Shown piece by piece: positions 35,918 to 43,933 of a stretch of 64,000 bases of DNA. A program made the translations under genes and the position numbers. Under the pieces are notes generated by a model. That model worked only from the letters and a program-made list of their open reading frames with translations, was not told the origin of the DNA and did not search any database. The DNA lies in NCBI GenBank assembly GCA_900545135.1, contig UQXL01000004.1:48018-112017 (forward strand). Direction: 5' to 3'. Position 1 is the stretch's first letter. Each line of letters opens with the position of its first letter. This DNA is from an uncultured Eubacteriales bacterium. Lineage in GTDB: Bacteria > Bacillota > Clostridia > Peptostreptococcales > Anaerovoracaceae.

Positions 35918-36819
35918 GAATGGTCACCTTCCTCCCCGATAAGCGACTGAGTTTCAGGCTTTTTGCCGGTGATGAGTTTCTTTATCCATCTGAATAAATC
36001 TGAGAACTCATATCCGCCCATAAGACCTTGAGGTCTGGTTGCCATTATTAGTATGACGACTGCGCCGTATACGACAAGCCGCCACGATGCAAACGCTCTG
36101 AACAGTTCAGGTATAAAGGTGAGCACAAAGGCTCCGACGACGCTTCCGCCTATGCTTCCCAGTCCTCCGAATATAACCATTATCGTAAGCTCCGTGGACT
36201 TGGTAAGCTGGAACATCAGCGGCTGCAGATAGCCGAGATAATGAGCATAAAGAGCCCCTCCTATCGCCGCAAATGCCGCGGATATGGCGAACGATATCAT
36301 CTTGTACCTGAATACGTTTATGCCTATCGCCTGAGATGCCAACTCCTCTTCTCTTATGGCTATCATGCTGCGTCCATGCCTTGATTTTATCAGAAGAGTC
36401 ATGACGACTACCGCCATGGCGCATATTATTATTACTACTGTAAGATTCGTTTCCATAGGTATGCCGGAAAGTCCCCGCGCTCCCCCAAAGTAATCTATAT
36501 TGTCGAAAATTAGTCTCATTGATTCGCCGAATCCCAGCGTAGCAATGCAGAAATAGTCTCCTTTAAGCCCCAGTGTGAAATAACCTATGACTGCAGCCAC
36601 CAACATGGCCGCAACAGCTCCTGCTATCATGGATATCACGAGAGGCATTCCGAAATTCATAGAACAGACAGCCGAAACATAGGCTCCTATGAGCATGAAT
36701 CCCGCATGTCCGAAAGAAAACAGTCCTGTAAATCCCGTAAGCAATGAAAGTCCGAGGACTACCATGAGATTTACGCCTACGAGTATGAGTATGCCTTCAA
36801 TATAATACCATTCAAACAT
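35914..36819 (-). CDS. livM: Branched-chain amino acid ABC transporter permease LivM
   Basis: 301 residues, eight to nine membrane segments. The family signature SRHGRSMIAIREEELASQAIG is near 146, with a GLGSIGGSVVGAF stretch near 226. Forms a heterodimeric channel with LivH. It starts 11 bp after livH. Confidence 0.93.
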   Translation of the reverse strand: MFEWYYIEGILILVGVNLMVVLGLSLLTGFTGLFSFGHAGFMLIGAYVSAVCSMNFGMPLVISMIAGAVAAMLVAAVIGYFTLGLKGDYFCIATLGFGESMRLIFDNIDYFGGARGLSGIPMETNLTVVIIICAMAVVVMTLLIKSRHGRSMIAIREEELASQAIGINVFRYKMISFAISAAFAAIGGALYAHYLGYLQPLMFQLTKSTELTIMVIFGGLGSIGGSVVGAFVLTFIPELFRAFASWRLVVYGAVVILIMATRPQGLMGGYEFSDLFRWIKKLITGKKPETQSLIGEEGDHS

Positions 36820-36830
36820 ATGCTCACCTC

Positions 36831-37709
36831 CTATGCCTTGTCCTCAGTAATCTTGCCCATTATTCCGCTTGGCTTGAACACTAGCACTATTATCAAAAGC
36901 ACAAACGCTATAAGATCTCTGTATGAAGACGATATATACGCTACGCCGAAGGTTTCAATTATCCCGAGCAGCAGAGAGCCTATTACAGCTCCCGGAAGGC
37001 TTCCAAGGCCTCCAAAGACAGCCGCTATAAACGATTTGTTAGTAATAATACCAATCTGCGGATATACGGTATATTTCATTCCGAAGAGCATGCCTGCAAT
37101 ACCTGCGAGAACACCGCCCAGCAGAAATATTACAAATATGATTCTGTTTACATTGACTCCCATCAGGCTGCTGCCCCTTGCGCTGTATGAACACGCCCTA
37201 ATAGCAAGACCCACCTTAGTCTTTTCTATAATGAATACCAGTATAATCAGGCTGGCTGCCGCTACTGCGAACATCAGCAGATCAAGCTTGCTTATTGAAA
37301 TGCTGCCAAGGCTTATCGGCGTTTTGTCTATAAGCTCAGGATAAGTTTTAAATGTAGGACCTATGGTGACTACTACCAGATTCTCTAGGAATATGGAAGC
37401 TCCCATAGCTGAAATGATGAAATACAGCGGCGGCGCGTTTCTTCTGCGCAACGGGCTGTAAGCGACTTTTTCCAGAGTTACCGCTACGAAGCCAGCCAGT
37501 ACTGCGGCCACAATAAGAGATCCAAGGAAAGGCATCCCGAAGAGGTTTACCGCATAAAGACCGAAGTAAGCACCCAGCATGATAACTCCGCCATGAGCAA
37601 AGTTTGAGAAATTAAGTATACTGTAAACCAACGAATATCCAACTGCCATCAGAGCATATATGCTTCCGATAGAGAGTCCGTTTATAAGCTGTTGCAGAAA
37701 AAAGCTCAA
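36831..37709 (-). CDS. livH: Branched-chain amino acid ABC transporter permease LivH
   Basis: 292 residues, about eight membrane segments. N-terminus QLINGLSIGSIYALMAVGYSLVYSIL and the loop GLAIRACSYSARGSSLMGVN near 167 mark the LivH family. It is separated from the upstream binding-protein gene by 80 bp containing a GC-rich hairpin. Confidence 0.93.
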   Translation of the reverse strand: MSFFLQQLINGLSIGSIYALMAVGYSLVYSILNFSNFAHGGVIMLGAYFGLYAVNLFGMPFLGSLIVAAVLAGFVAVTLEKVAYSPLRRRNAPPLYFIISAMGASIFLENLVVVTIGPTFKTYPELIDKTPISLGSISISKLDLLMFAVAAASLIILVFIIEKTKVGLAIRACSYSARGSSLMGVNVNRIIFVIFLLGGVLAGIAGMLFGMKYTVYPQIGIITNKSFIAAVFGGLGSLPGAVIGSLLLGIIETFGVAYISSSYRDLIAFVLLIIVLVFKPSGIMGKITEDKA

Positions 37710-37740
37710 AACTTACGCCCCCTTTCTATAACCTGCTTAT

Positions 37741-37768
37741 AAAGGGGCAGATTTTTCACTGCCCCTTT
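37741..37768 (-). terminator. Hairpin between binding-protein gene and livH (partial terminator or mRNA stabiliser)
   Basis: AAAGGGGCAG / CTGCCCCTTT, a 10-bp perfect stem with an 8-base loop. On the minus strand it is followed only by ATAAGC, not a T-run. It is typical of the attenuator or 3' protection hairpin that lets the binding-protein mRNA outnumber the permease mRNA. Confidence 0.75.
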
Positions 37769-37789
37769 TCAGCTCTGAAAATATATATC

Positions 37790-38992
37790 TTATTTACTAG
37801 GCGAATATTTCATTATAAACTTATACTCATATCCATCTTCTGCAGTATCGCTCTTGACAATCTGCTGCATGGCAGCTTCTTTTCCTTCAGGATTGTGGGT
37901 ATCAGCGCCTAACGCAATATGTCCCGTAACTCCGTCGATTTCAACTTCCGTAAGAGCGTCGGTTATAGCCTGAGAGTCAGCGCTTCCAGCTTTCTCTATG
38001 GCTGCAACTAAAAGTTCAAACGCGTCATGCACCATGTATGCATTGATCTCAGGTGCTTTGCCGTATTCGTCCATATACATCTTTGTGATTTCGGCCGCCG
38101 CAGGGTCATTGTAGTCAAAATGATTGACTACGAAAGAGCCTTCAAGCGCAGGTCCTGCCATTTCAAAGAGAGTGTCGGAAGGCCAGGTGTCTCCGCCGAA
38201 GAGTACTGCGTCGATTCCCAAATCTCTTGCCTGATTAGCCGAAAGAGCTACGTCCTTATATGTAGCAAGAGGAAGAAGTATAACGTCAGGGTCAGCTTCT
38301 TTTATCTTAGTGAGCTGTGCTCTGAAATCGGTATCTCCGCTCTTGCAGCCTTCCTGAGCTACTATCGTTCCGCCCTTTGCCTCAAAGGTTTCTACAAAGA
38401 ACTCGGTGAATCCCTGAGAATAGTCGCTTGCCACGTCATAAAGTACAGCCGCTTTCTTGGCGCCCAGCTCATCAGCCGCATAGCCTGCAGCTACAGATCC
38501 TTGATAAGGGTCAGTAAAGCAAACACGGAAATTGTAAGGATTAAGGCTGCCGTCTTTGTTTACGGTAATCTCAACGTTCGTCGCTACGGTAGCTATATCA
38601 GGAACTTTTCCGTCGTTAAGAGCTCCCTTGATGGCTATAGCGGGAGCAGAGGAATTAGGTCCTAAAATGGCACAAACCTTATCCTGCGCAATAAGCCTCT
38701 TGACTGCATTTACAGACTCATTGGCGTCGCCCTTGGTATCATATTTAACCAGTTCAAGCTTCTTTCCGCCAAGCACACCTCCCTCTTCATTTTTCTGATC
38801 GATGTACATCTGAAGAGCCTGAGATTCGCATGTCCCCCATGGGGCGGAATCACCTGTAAGCGCTCCTATCCATCCAATCTTGATAACATCGCTGTCGTCA
38901 CTGCTGCTTTCTTTTTCTCCTCCGCACCCGGAAAGAGCAATGCTCAGTACCATGACTGCGCTCAATAATACAGCTAATCTCTTCTTTTTCAT
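37790..38992 (-). CDS. Branched-chain amino acid ABC transporter substrate-binding lipoprotein
   Basis: 400 residues. The signal peptide ends in LSGC (Cys23), and the mature part is a Leu/Ile/Val-binding type I periplasmic fold (Peripla_BP_6) with KIGWIGALTGDSAPWG near 41 and VKLVKYDTKG-like ELVKYDTKGDANESVNAVKRLI. Ligand specificity is not provable; it could be a branched-chain or other amino acid. First gene of the operon, with a good promoter upstream. Confidence 0.93.
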   Translation of the reverse strand: MKKKRLAVLLSAVMVLSIALSGCGGEKESSSDDSDVIKIGWIGALTGDSAPWGTCESQALQMYIDQKNEEGGVLGGKKLELVKYDTKGDANESVNAVKRLIAQDKVCAILGPNSSAPAIAIKGALNDGKVPDIATVATNVEITVNKDGSLNPYNFRVCFTDPYQGSVAAGYAADELGAKKAAVLYDVASDYSQGFTEFFVETFEAKGGTIVAQEGCKSGDTDFRAQLTKIKEADPDVILLPLATYKDVALSANQARDLGIDAVLFGGDTWPSDTLFEMAGPALEGSFVVNHFDYNDPAAAEITKMYMDEYGKAPEINAYMVHDAFELLVAAIEKAGSADSQAITDALTEVEIDGVTGHIALGADTHNPEGKEAAMQQIVKSDTAEDGYEYKFIMKYSPSK

Positions 38993-39045
38993 AATTTCCT
39001 CCTTACCTACTTCAAATTATGAAAACAATAACTACGATTACCTGT

Positions 39046-39075
39046 ATTATAATGTCCCGCTTCATTTTGCTTCAA
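39046..39075 (-). promoter_or_regulatory. Promoter of the branched-chain amino acid transporter operon
   Basis: On the minus strand: TTGAAG (39070-39075), an 18-base spacer, TATAAT (39046-39051). The -35 overlaps the terminator of the upstream two-component operon by two bases. Confidence 0.7.
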
Positions 39076-39103
39076 AAAGGCACGAAAAAATTCGTGCCTT
39101 TTT
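39074..39103 (-). terminator. Terminator of the two-component regulatory operon
   Basis: AAAAAGGCACGAA / TTCGTGCCTTTTT, a 12-13 bp stem with a short A-loop. T-run on the minus strand. It lies 27 bp past the stop at 39130. Confidence 0.92.
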
Positions 39104-39129
39104 AAATTTATTTATGAAATTTTTTATAT

Positions 39130-39546
39130 TCACCTGCTTTCGGCATAAATCATAATACCCTCTATAAAGCGATAAAGGTTGACCTTTCCTTCTTCTCCGC
39201 TCTCTCTGAGAAAATCCATTTCGCGTCTCAGGTTCTCAAAGTCGAATACCAGCTGAGCATAGTTCTGATAGACCTCGCTGTACGGATCGTCGATACCCAT
39301 ATGTGCCATGTTTCGTAGGCCTTTTTTAGCGGCTCTGCGTATTCTCTGTTTAACTACTTTTTCTGATTCCCCCTTTTCATCGCAAAAATTCTTCAGAATC
39401 TCGTCGAGGTCTTTTGTATCGTACTCTATGCAGAGAGTGCAAATTTCGATGATGTCGGCGGTTCCCCGCTCTCCTAACATTCCGAGCACTCCGAGGAGAT
39501 ATTTTATCGCCTTGACGTCAGCATTGCCGCGGTTCTGCTCCTGCAA
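39130..39546 (-). CDS. Response regulator, detached C-terminal YcbB/GlnL-type DNA-binding domain (frameshifted)
   Basis: 138 codons, read from a TTG right after the G9 tract. The sequence matches the YcbB domain (PF08664) of GlnL-type regulators, with RRAAKKGLRNMAHMGIDDPYSE and FDFENLRREMDFLRES. It is out of frame with the receiver half upstream. Removing one G from the tract at 39549-39557 joins the two into a 284-residue protein, close to the usual length. The G tract just before the TTG could act as a weak ribosome site, so separate translation is possible. See the finding on phase variation. Confidence 0.8.
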   Translation of the reverse strand: MQEQNRGNADVKAIKYLLGVLGMLGERGTADIIEICTLCIEYDTKDLDEILKNFCDEKGESEKVVKQRIRRAAKKGLRNMAHMGIDDPYSEVYQNYAQLVFDFENLRREMDFLRESGEEGKVNLYRFIEGIMIYAESR

Positions 39547-39985
39547 TACCCCCCCCCTCTTCGATTTTTGAGCCTGAAACGCCCAGTATGCTGCGCAGGC
39601 CCTCCATGGTCTTTTCAGCCTCCATCTGCTTTATAACGCGGCTCACCACGTTTTCTACCTCTATGATATTGATAGGCTTATTGATGAAAAATTCTATCCC
39701 GGCGTTGTAGGCTTCGGAGACTATCTCCTTGTTTGAAACCTGGGAAATCATTATGAAACCGATGTCGGGACATATTTCCTTGACTTCCCTGACTATGCTG
39801 ATGCCATCCTTGACGGGCATCAAAAGGTCGACTATGACGATATCCGGCTTTGTGGCGATTATTTCGGCCGTCGCCGTCACAGCGTCCGTTGAAAAGCCGG
39901 TCACCTCTCCGAGGCTCTTGTCTTCGATTATACGCTCCAATACCTTGATTATGCTTCTGACGTCGTCAACTATGTAGAACTTCAT
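39518..39985 (-). CDS. Response regulator, N-terminal receiver domain (truncated by G9 frameshift)
   Basis: 155 residues as read. The receiver domain covers about 1-120, with the acidic pair DD near 7-8, phospho-acceptor Asp in IVIVDLLMPVKDG near 53, and the Lys of FINKPI near 103. After SGSKIEEGGG the frame leaves the conserved protein, and the last residues IAGAEPRQC are frameshift product. Starts with ATGA overlap with the kinase stop, so kinase and regulator are coupled. B. subtilis GlnL (YcbB) is the nearest named relative; there it controls glutamine use. Confidence 0.85.
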   Translation of the reverse strand: MKFYIVDDVRSIIKVLERIIEDKSLGEVTGFSTDAVTATAEIIATKPDIVIVDLLMPVKDGISIVREVKEICPDIGFIMISQVSNKEIVSEAYNAGIEFFINKPINIIEVENVVSRVIKQMEAEKTMEGLRSILGVSGSKIEEGGGIAGAEPRQC

Positions 39986-41283
39986 AATGCCTCCTTTTCC
40001 ACACTTTTCTCCGGTATGATGATTTTGAATTTGGTTCCCGCGCCCTCGTCGGATTCAACGGTTATGTCTCCGTTGAACTTATCTCTTACCAGGTCTCTGA
40101 CGAGAGTGAGCCCTACGCCTCTGCTGATGTTTCCTTTTGCATCGTCGAACTTGGTCGAATACCCCGCGTCGAATATGTAATCTATATCGTCTTCTCTTAT
40201 GCCCCCGCCGTTATCCTCAAGCTCTATCTCATAGCAGCGGCTGTCGGCGTTTTCTTTTACTATGAGCCGTATGAGCCCCTCTCTGTACTGCTCCTCCACC
40301 GCGTCAAGGCTGTTCATGGCCAGATTGCGCATTATGGACATAAGACTGAAATGGTCTTCTACTGCGAAATTAGCTCTCACCTCGGCGACAAAATGTACGT
40401 TCGCCTTTTTTTCAAATATCCTCTCTTTTATATCGGTCTCAAGAATGTTGACAATGTCCTTTATGTTCATGCTGTGGACGTCCATGTCGGCGAGAAAATT
40501 TTCCTGGAGTCCCTTGATGACTCTTATATAGTCTTTTTTTATCTCGTGTACGTCTTTGGCTATGTCAAGGGAAAGCTCTCTCATATAATCCGGATATTCT
40601 TTCTCGTCAAGGATCCTGTAAAGTTGAAAGGCTTTTTTCATTATGTCTTCTATTTCCACCATGTTCTTTTTCATAAAATAGATTTCGCTCTGGAACACTG
40701 AAACCATTATCATCAGTTTTTTATACCGCTCCTCATGCTCTTCTTTGCTGAGAAGATTTCTGTAAAGCTCCAGGCAAAGGAGCAGTCCGCAGATTATAGC
40801 AGACCTTGCCAGCGCTACCATGGCAAGACCCGCCATGTCTCTTTCAGAGGCAAGATGGCCGTCGTAACGCAGAAACATCTCCGCCATATTGGAGCAGAAA
40901 TCGCATATAACCAGGCACAGGAAGTAATTTCTCACGTTTCTGGCGCTCCTGACTATTTTATAGAAGAGGAAAAAGCACACTCCGTATGTCGCGTAGAATC
41001 CCATCTCCGGATAAATCCAGTCAAACGCCCATGCTATCCTGTCCCAAAGCGGCTCAAGGTCGCTCCTGAGCACCAGCACCACTCCTCTGAAAACGGGCGA
41101 TACCAGAGCCACAAGGCAGCCTGCGGATATAGGGTTAAGCATGTTATAGTCGTACATCATGACTCCCAGCACGACTACCGCGAGGGCGATGATGAATCCG
41201 TCGGCCAGCACCGAGACGGATATCTGCGAGCCCAGAGCTACGCTCCCTGCCATTATGACCGCTCTTTTCCATTTTGTTTTCAT
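39982..41283 (-). CDS. GHKL-domain sensor histidine kinase (GlnK-like)
   Basis: 433 residues. About six membrane segments in the first 195 residues, a helical linker, then the ATPase domain with N-box MRNLAMNSLDAVEE near 320, G1 DNGGGI near 358 and G2 GVGLTLV near 392. No standard HisKA box; the likely phospho-acceptor region holds HEIKKDYIRVIKG near 240. The start at 41283 follows AGGAGC; the longer frame lacks a site. With the downstream regulator it resembles the B. subtilis GlnK-GlnL (YcbA-YcbB) pair. The ligand is unknown. Confidence 0.88.
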   Translation of the reverse strand: MKTKWKRAVIMAGSVALGSQISVSVLADGFIIALAVVVLGVMMYDYNMLNPISAGCLVALVSPVFRGVVLVLRSDLEPLWDRIAWAFDWIYPEMGFYATYGVCFFLFYKIVRSARNVRNYFLCLVICDFCSNMAEMFLRYDGHLASERDMAGLAMVALARSAIICGLLLCLELYRNLLSKEEHEERYKKLMIMVSVFQSEIYFMKKNMVEIEDIMKKAFQLYRILDEKEYPDYMRELSLDIAKDVHEIKKDYIRVIKGLQENFLADMDVHSMNIKDIVNILETDIKERIFEKKANVHFVAEVRANFAVEDHFSLMSIMRNLAMNSLDAVEEQYREGLIRLIVKENADSRCYEIELEDNGGGIREDDIDYIFDAGYSTKFDDAKGNISRGVGLTLVRDLVRDKFNGDITVESDEGAGTKFKIIIPEKSVEKEAL

Positions 41284-41284
41284 G

Positions 41285-41386
41285 TCAAAGCTCCTGATTT
41301 TCAAATTTCAAAGCTCCTGATTTTTCCTCGCGTCAAAGCTTAGAGCTAGACTCCCGATTTTTCCACGCGTCAAAGCCCACGATTTT
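41285..41386 (-). repeat. Repeated ribosome-site segment before the kinase gene
   Basis: The 17-bp segment TCAAAGCTCCTGATTTT occurs exactly at 41285-41301 and 41308-41324, and in decayed form near 41333 and at 41370-41386. Read on the minus strand each copy carries AGGAGC, the ribosome site of the kinase gene. The gap 41284-41793 contains no gene I can support. Confidence 0.75.
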
Positions 41387-41548
41387 CCATCGAAATAGCA
41401 AAGGCACAACACAGTACGTTTAATATGTCTGTCATATGTCAAATATGCGTTCCATACACTATTATAAATATATTGTAAATATTTTGCATTAAATATTTTA
41501 TTTTCCATTCCTATTTTACATTATATTATGAAAAAAGCAAAGAGCAGT

Positions 41549-41645
41549 TCTTTTTCATTTGACCTAAAGAATTCTTTTTCATTTGACCTAAAGAATTCTT
41601 TTTCATTTTGGGGAAAGAACTCTTTTTCATTTTGGGGGAAAGAAC
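41549..41645. repeat. Four tandem copies of a 24-26 bp repeat
   Basis: Units of the form TTCTTTTTCATTTGACCTAAAGAA. Copies 1 and 2 are identical; copies 3 and 4 have TTTGGGGAAAGAA instead. The array lies 215 bp outside the left end of the integrated element, downstream of the original tRNA terminator. An open frame on the minus strand (41526-41762) is just the repeat translated as KMKKNSLGQ and is not called. Confidence 0.8.
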
Positions 41646-41793
41646 AACCGTCAAACTTATTTCATAAAAACACTTCTTCAATGCCGGCAATACTATGAAG
41701 GCAATTAAGCCGTAAAATATAATGGTGTAACAATGGTGTAAAAGTGCAAGGCCATAAAACATAAGATCGATTCACTGCGGCACAGACTTTTTT

Positions 41794-43323
41794 CTACTTC
41801 TCTTCAAAAAATATCATAAAAAAAAAACAATCAGGACTGTTTGTCCTGATTGTTATCTTTGGTGGAGTGCAGGACTTCAAATCCGAACCAAAAGCCGCAG
41901 AAAGGTCCGCCAGCGTCACCGTCTGTGTTCCGTTTTTGTAATTGTAGGTGAAAACCAGTTTGTCATCAAAGACATAAATCGAGTTGAGAAAAATATCGAT
42001 GATCTGCCGCTGGTACTCCTTGTTGTTTGGATCTCCATATTTGAACCGGCTGATCCACTCGATGATGTCCTCCCGGCTGTATTTTGGCCTTTCCAATTCC
42101 GCCTGTAAAATGCTGGTTTTTAATTCTTCCTGCAGCTTTTCCAGTTCCTCCAGCCGCTCTTTGGTGCTGTTGGTCAGGATTCCCTGCTGAATTGCATTGA
42201 GCATATTTTCAATCCCGCGGTTGGTATCTGCAAGCTGTTTGCGCAGCAGTGGGAGAGTATTGTCCTCTGTGTTTTGCAGTTCTACCAGCTTGTCCGCAAT
42301 TTGGGCAATCAGTTCATCCTGAAAGACCTGCTGTATGGTATACTGCACAGCGATGCGTTCGATCCAGTCTTTCTTCACCGCTTTCTTGTGGCAGCCCAGC
42401 TTTCTCTTGGCACCGCTGCATTTGTAATAGCGATGGATAGCACCCGTATGGGATTTACCGCTCTCGCCAATCATCATACGCCCACAGTGACCGCAAAACA
42501 GCTTGGTGGTCAGCAGATATTCTTCCTCAGCTTTTGTCCTTGCCGGAGTCCGCTTGTTCTTTTCCACCCTCATCTGCACCCTTTCGAACAAATCCTTGGG
42601 AATAATACTCGGTACACCATCTGGTATGATGATGTCTTTGTACCGATATTCCCCGATGTATTTCCGGTTACACAACACGCTGTGAAGGCTGTTAGGACGG
42701 AATGGCTTCTGTTTTTGCGTCAGGATATGCCGTTCATTCAGAGAAGTGATAATGCTGCGAACCGTTTCGCCCTCTGCATATCTCTGGTAAATCTCCCGCA
42801 CAACCGGGGCGGTCAATGGGTCAATTCTGAGATGCTGGTCCTCGGTCAGCTGATAACCAAGCGGAATCCCGCCGCCGTTGTTTTTCCCCTTTAGCGCATT
42901 CTCGGTAAGCCCCCGATTAATTTTCTGCGCCAGCTCCGCCGAATAATATTCCGCCATCCCTTCCAGCATGGATTCCAGAATAATGCCCTCCGGCCCATCA
43001 GAGATATTCTCCGTGGCAGATACCACCTTGACGCCGTTTCGCCGGAGTACCGCCTTGTAGTGGGCGCTGTCGTAACGGTTGCGGGCAAACCGATCCAGCT
43101 TCCAAACCAGCACAGTATCAAACAGCCCTTTTGCGCTGTCCTGCACCATGTTCTGAAATTCCGGGCGGTTGTCTGTCTTGGCGGAAAGTGCCCGGTCAAT
43201 GTAGCTGCGTAGAATCATGATCCCGTTTTTCTCCGCATACTCCTTGCATTCTCGCAGCTGCCCCTCAATGCTTTCTTCCCGCTGATTGTCGCTGCTGTAT
43301 CTGGCGTAAATCACCGCCTTCAT
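41794..43323 (-). CDS. Large serine recombinase (element integrase)
   Basis: 509 residues. The resolvase-type catalytic domain starts MKAVIYARYSSDNQ, with the nucleophile Ser about residue 10-11 and DRALSAKTDNRPEFQNM after it. Then a recombinase domain (about 155-260), a zinc beta-ribbon with CGHCGRMMIG and CSGAKRKLGC (about 280-320), and a coiled-coil region. It should catalyse integration and excision of the element. The last about 20 codons (after SDLKSCTPP) are encoded by host DNA beyond the attachment core; in the excised circle the same frame would end in a different tail. Start set by GGAGG eight bases upstream. Confidence 0.92.
   Translation of the reverse strand: MKAVIYARYSSDNQREESIEGQLRECKEYAEKNGIMILRSYIDRALSAKTDNRPEFQNMVQDSAKGLFDTVLVWKLDRFARNRYDSAHYKAVLRRNGVKVVSATENISDGPEGIILESMLEGMAEYYSAELAQKINRGLTENALKGKNNGGGIPLGYQLTEDQHLRIDPLTAPVVREIYQRYAEGETVRSIITSLNERHILTQKQKPFRPNSLHSVLCNRKYIGEYRYKDIIIPDGVPSIIPKDLFERVQMRVEKNKRTPARTKAEEEYLLTTKLFCGHCGRMMIGESGKSHTGAIHRYYKCSGAKRKLGCHKKAVKKDWIERIAVQYTIQQVFQDELIAQIADKLVELQNTEDNTLPLLRKQLADTNRGIENMLNAIQQGILTNSTKERLEELEKLQEELKTSILQAELERPKYSREDIIEWISRFKYGDPNNKEYQRQIIDIFLNSIYVFDDKLVFTYNYKNGTQTVTLADLSAAFGSDLKSCTPPKITIRTNSPDCFFFMIFFEEK
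41821..41854 (-). terminator. Probable original tRNA-Ala terminator, now at the left end of the element
   Basis: AACAATCAGGAC / GTCCTGATTGTT, a perfect 12-bp stem, followed on the minus strand by nine T (41818-41826). It lies five bases past the left copy of the CTCCACCA core, exactly where a terminator should follow a tRNA 3' end. At present it also ends the recombinase transcript and lies inside the recombinase ORF. Confidence 0.85.
41860..41867. repeat. Left attachment site core of the element
   Basis: TGGTGGAG. It lies within the recombinase ORF, which reads it as T-P-P on the minus strand (ACT CCA CCA). Matches the tRNA-Ala 3' end at 53524-53531. The similarity extends weakly further (AGG three bases on), 11 of 14 positions. 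Confidence 0.7.
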
Positions 43324-43420
43324 CCACATCACCTCCGTTTGTCTGTTTTAAGGGGTTTGGGTTCTCCCAAGGTGCGTTTGGTGGATATCCAAACGCTATG
43401 CTTGCAAAACCAGTCACCGA

Positions 43421-43550
43421 CTGGGAAAACCGTTTTCCCAGCACAACACACTATCACAACTGCTGCCGGAAAGCTATCACCAACCTGTACAAATTCCAGC
43501 CTCAAATCTATCAAAAAAGTACCGGCTGGGAAAGAAAAACTCTCCCAGCC
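43421..43550 (-). promoter_or_regulatory. Hairpin-rich leader upstream of the recombinase gene
   Basis: Two strong inverted repeats: CTGGGAAAAC / GTTTTCCCAG at 43421-43441 and GGCTGGGA / TCCCAGCC at 43524-43550. The CTGGGAAA word recurs. On the minus strand the second could be an attenuator between the small gene at 43563 and the recombinase. Another perfect palindrome, GGGGTGGCTTGCCACCCC, is at 43780-43797. Function inferred only from structure. Confidence 0.5.
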
Positions 43551-43562
43551 AGGCGGGAGCTT

Positions 43563-43730
43563 TCAACTGTGCCGCTCCCTTTCTTCATGCCATTCCTTCA
43601 GTGCCTGTTTGCCCTGTTCACTCTCAAAAAATGCCTGCATCTGGGGAAGCAATGTGCGGGCAAGACTTTCAACCGCTGACTGCGGTATTGGTTCTGTCTT
43701 GTTTTCTAAAACGACTCGATTGGCTGACAC
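43563..43730 (-). CDS. Small hypothetical protein upstream of the recombinase
   Basis: 55 residues if it starts at the GTG at 43730, which follows AAAGGAGG very closely (1-2 base spacing, suboptimal). The sequence is soluble and charged, ending QGKQALKEWHEERERHS; the middle, VESLARTLLPQMQAFFESE, would form an amphipathic helix. No family recognised. The upstream in-frame extension translates hairpin DNA and is unlikely to be real. Position beside an integrase suggests an element-control protein, but nothing in the sequence proves it. Confidence 0.5.
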   Translation of the reverse strand: MSANRVVLENKTEPIPQSAVESLARTLLPQMQAFFESEQGKQALKEWHEERERHS

Positions 43731-43852
43731 CCCTCCTTTTCTGTAGTTCTCTTTTTCTTTCCCAGCTGGTAAGAGACTTGGGGTGGCTTGCCACCCCCTG
43801 TAGTCCCCCTCCAAGCAGGGGAGATTGTATGCCACAGTCTAACACGGGAAAC

Positions 43853-43881
43853 TTGCCATTTCAAGGCTTTTGCGGTATGAT
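43853..43881 (+). promoter_or_regulatory. Promoter of the DUF6076 gene
   Basis: TTGCCA (43853-43858), a 17-base spacer, TATGAT (43876-43881). The gene starts about 50 bases downstream, after AAAGGAC. Confidence 0.65.
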
Positions 43882-43933
43882 ATAAGAAATCATAACTTGT
43901 AAAATTATAATTCCCATAAGAAAGGACGAACGA

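Noticed and set aside
37741..37768. Full terminator splitting the branched-chain operon
   Set aside because: No T-run after the stem on the coding strand; more likely an attenuating or stabilising hairpin.
41526..41762. 78-codon open frame on the minus strand
   Set aside because: Half of it is the 24-bp tandem repeat in translation; no homology and no ribosome site.
41861..41890. Remnant of a second tRNA at the left end of the element
   Set aside because: Only the last 8 bases match a tRNA end; the T-arm cannot be drawn from the adjoining bases, which encode the recombinase.
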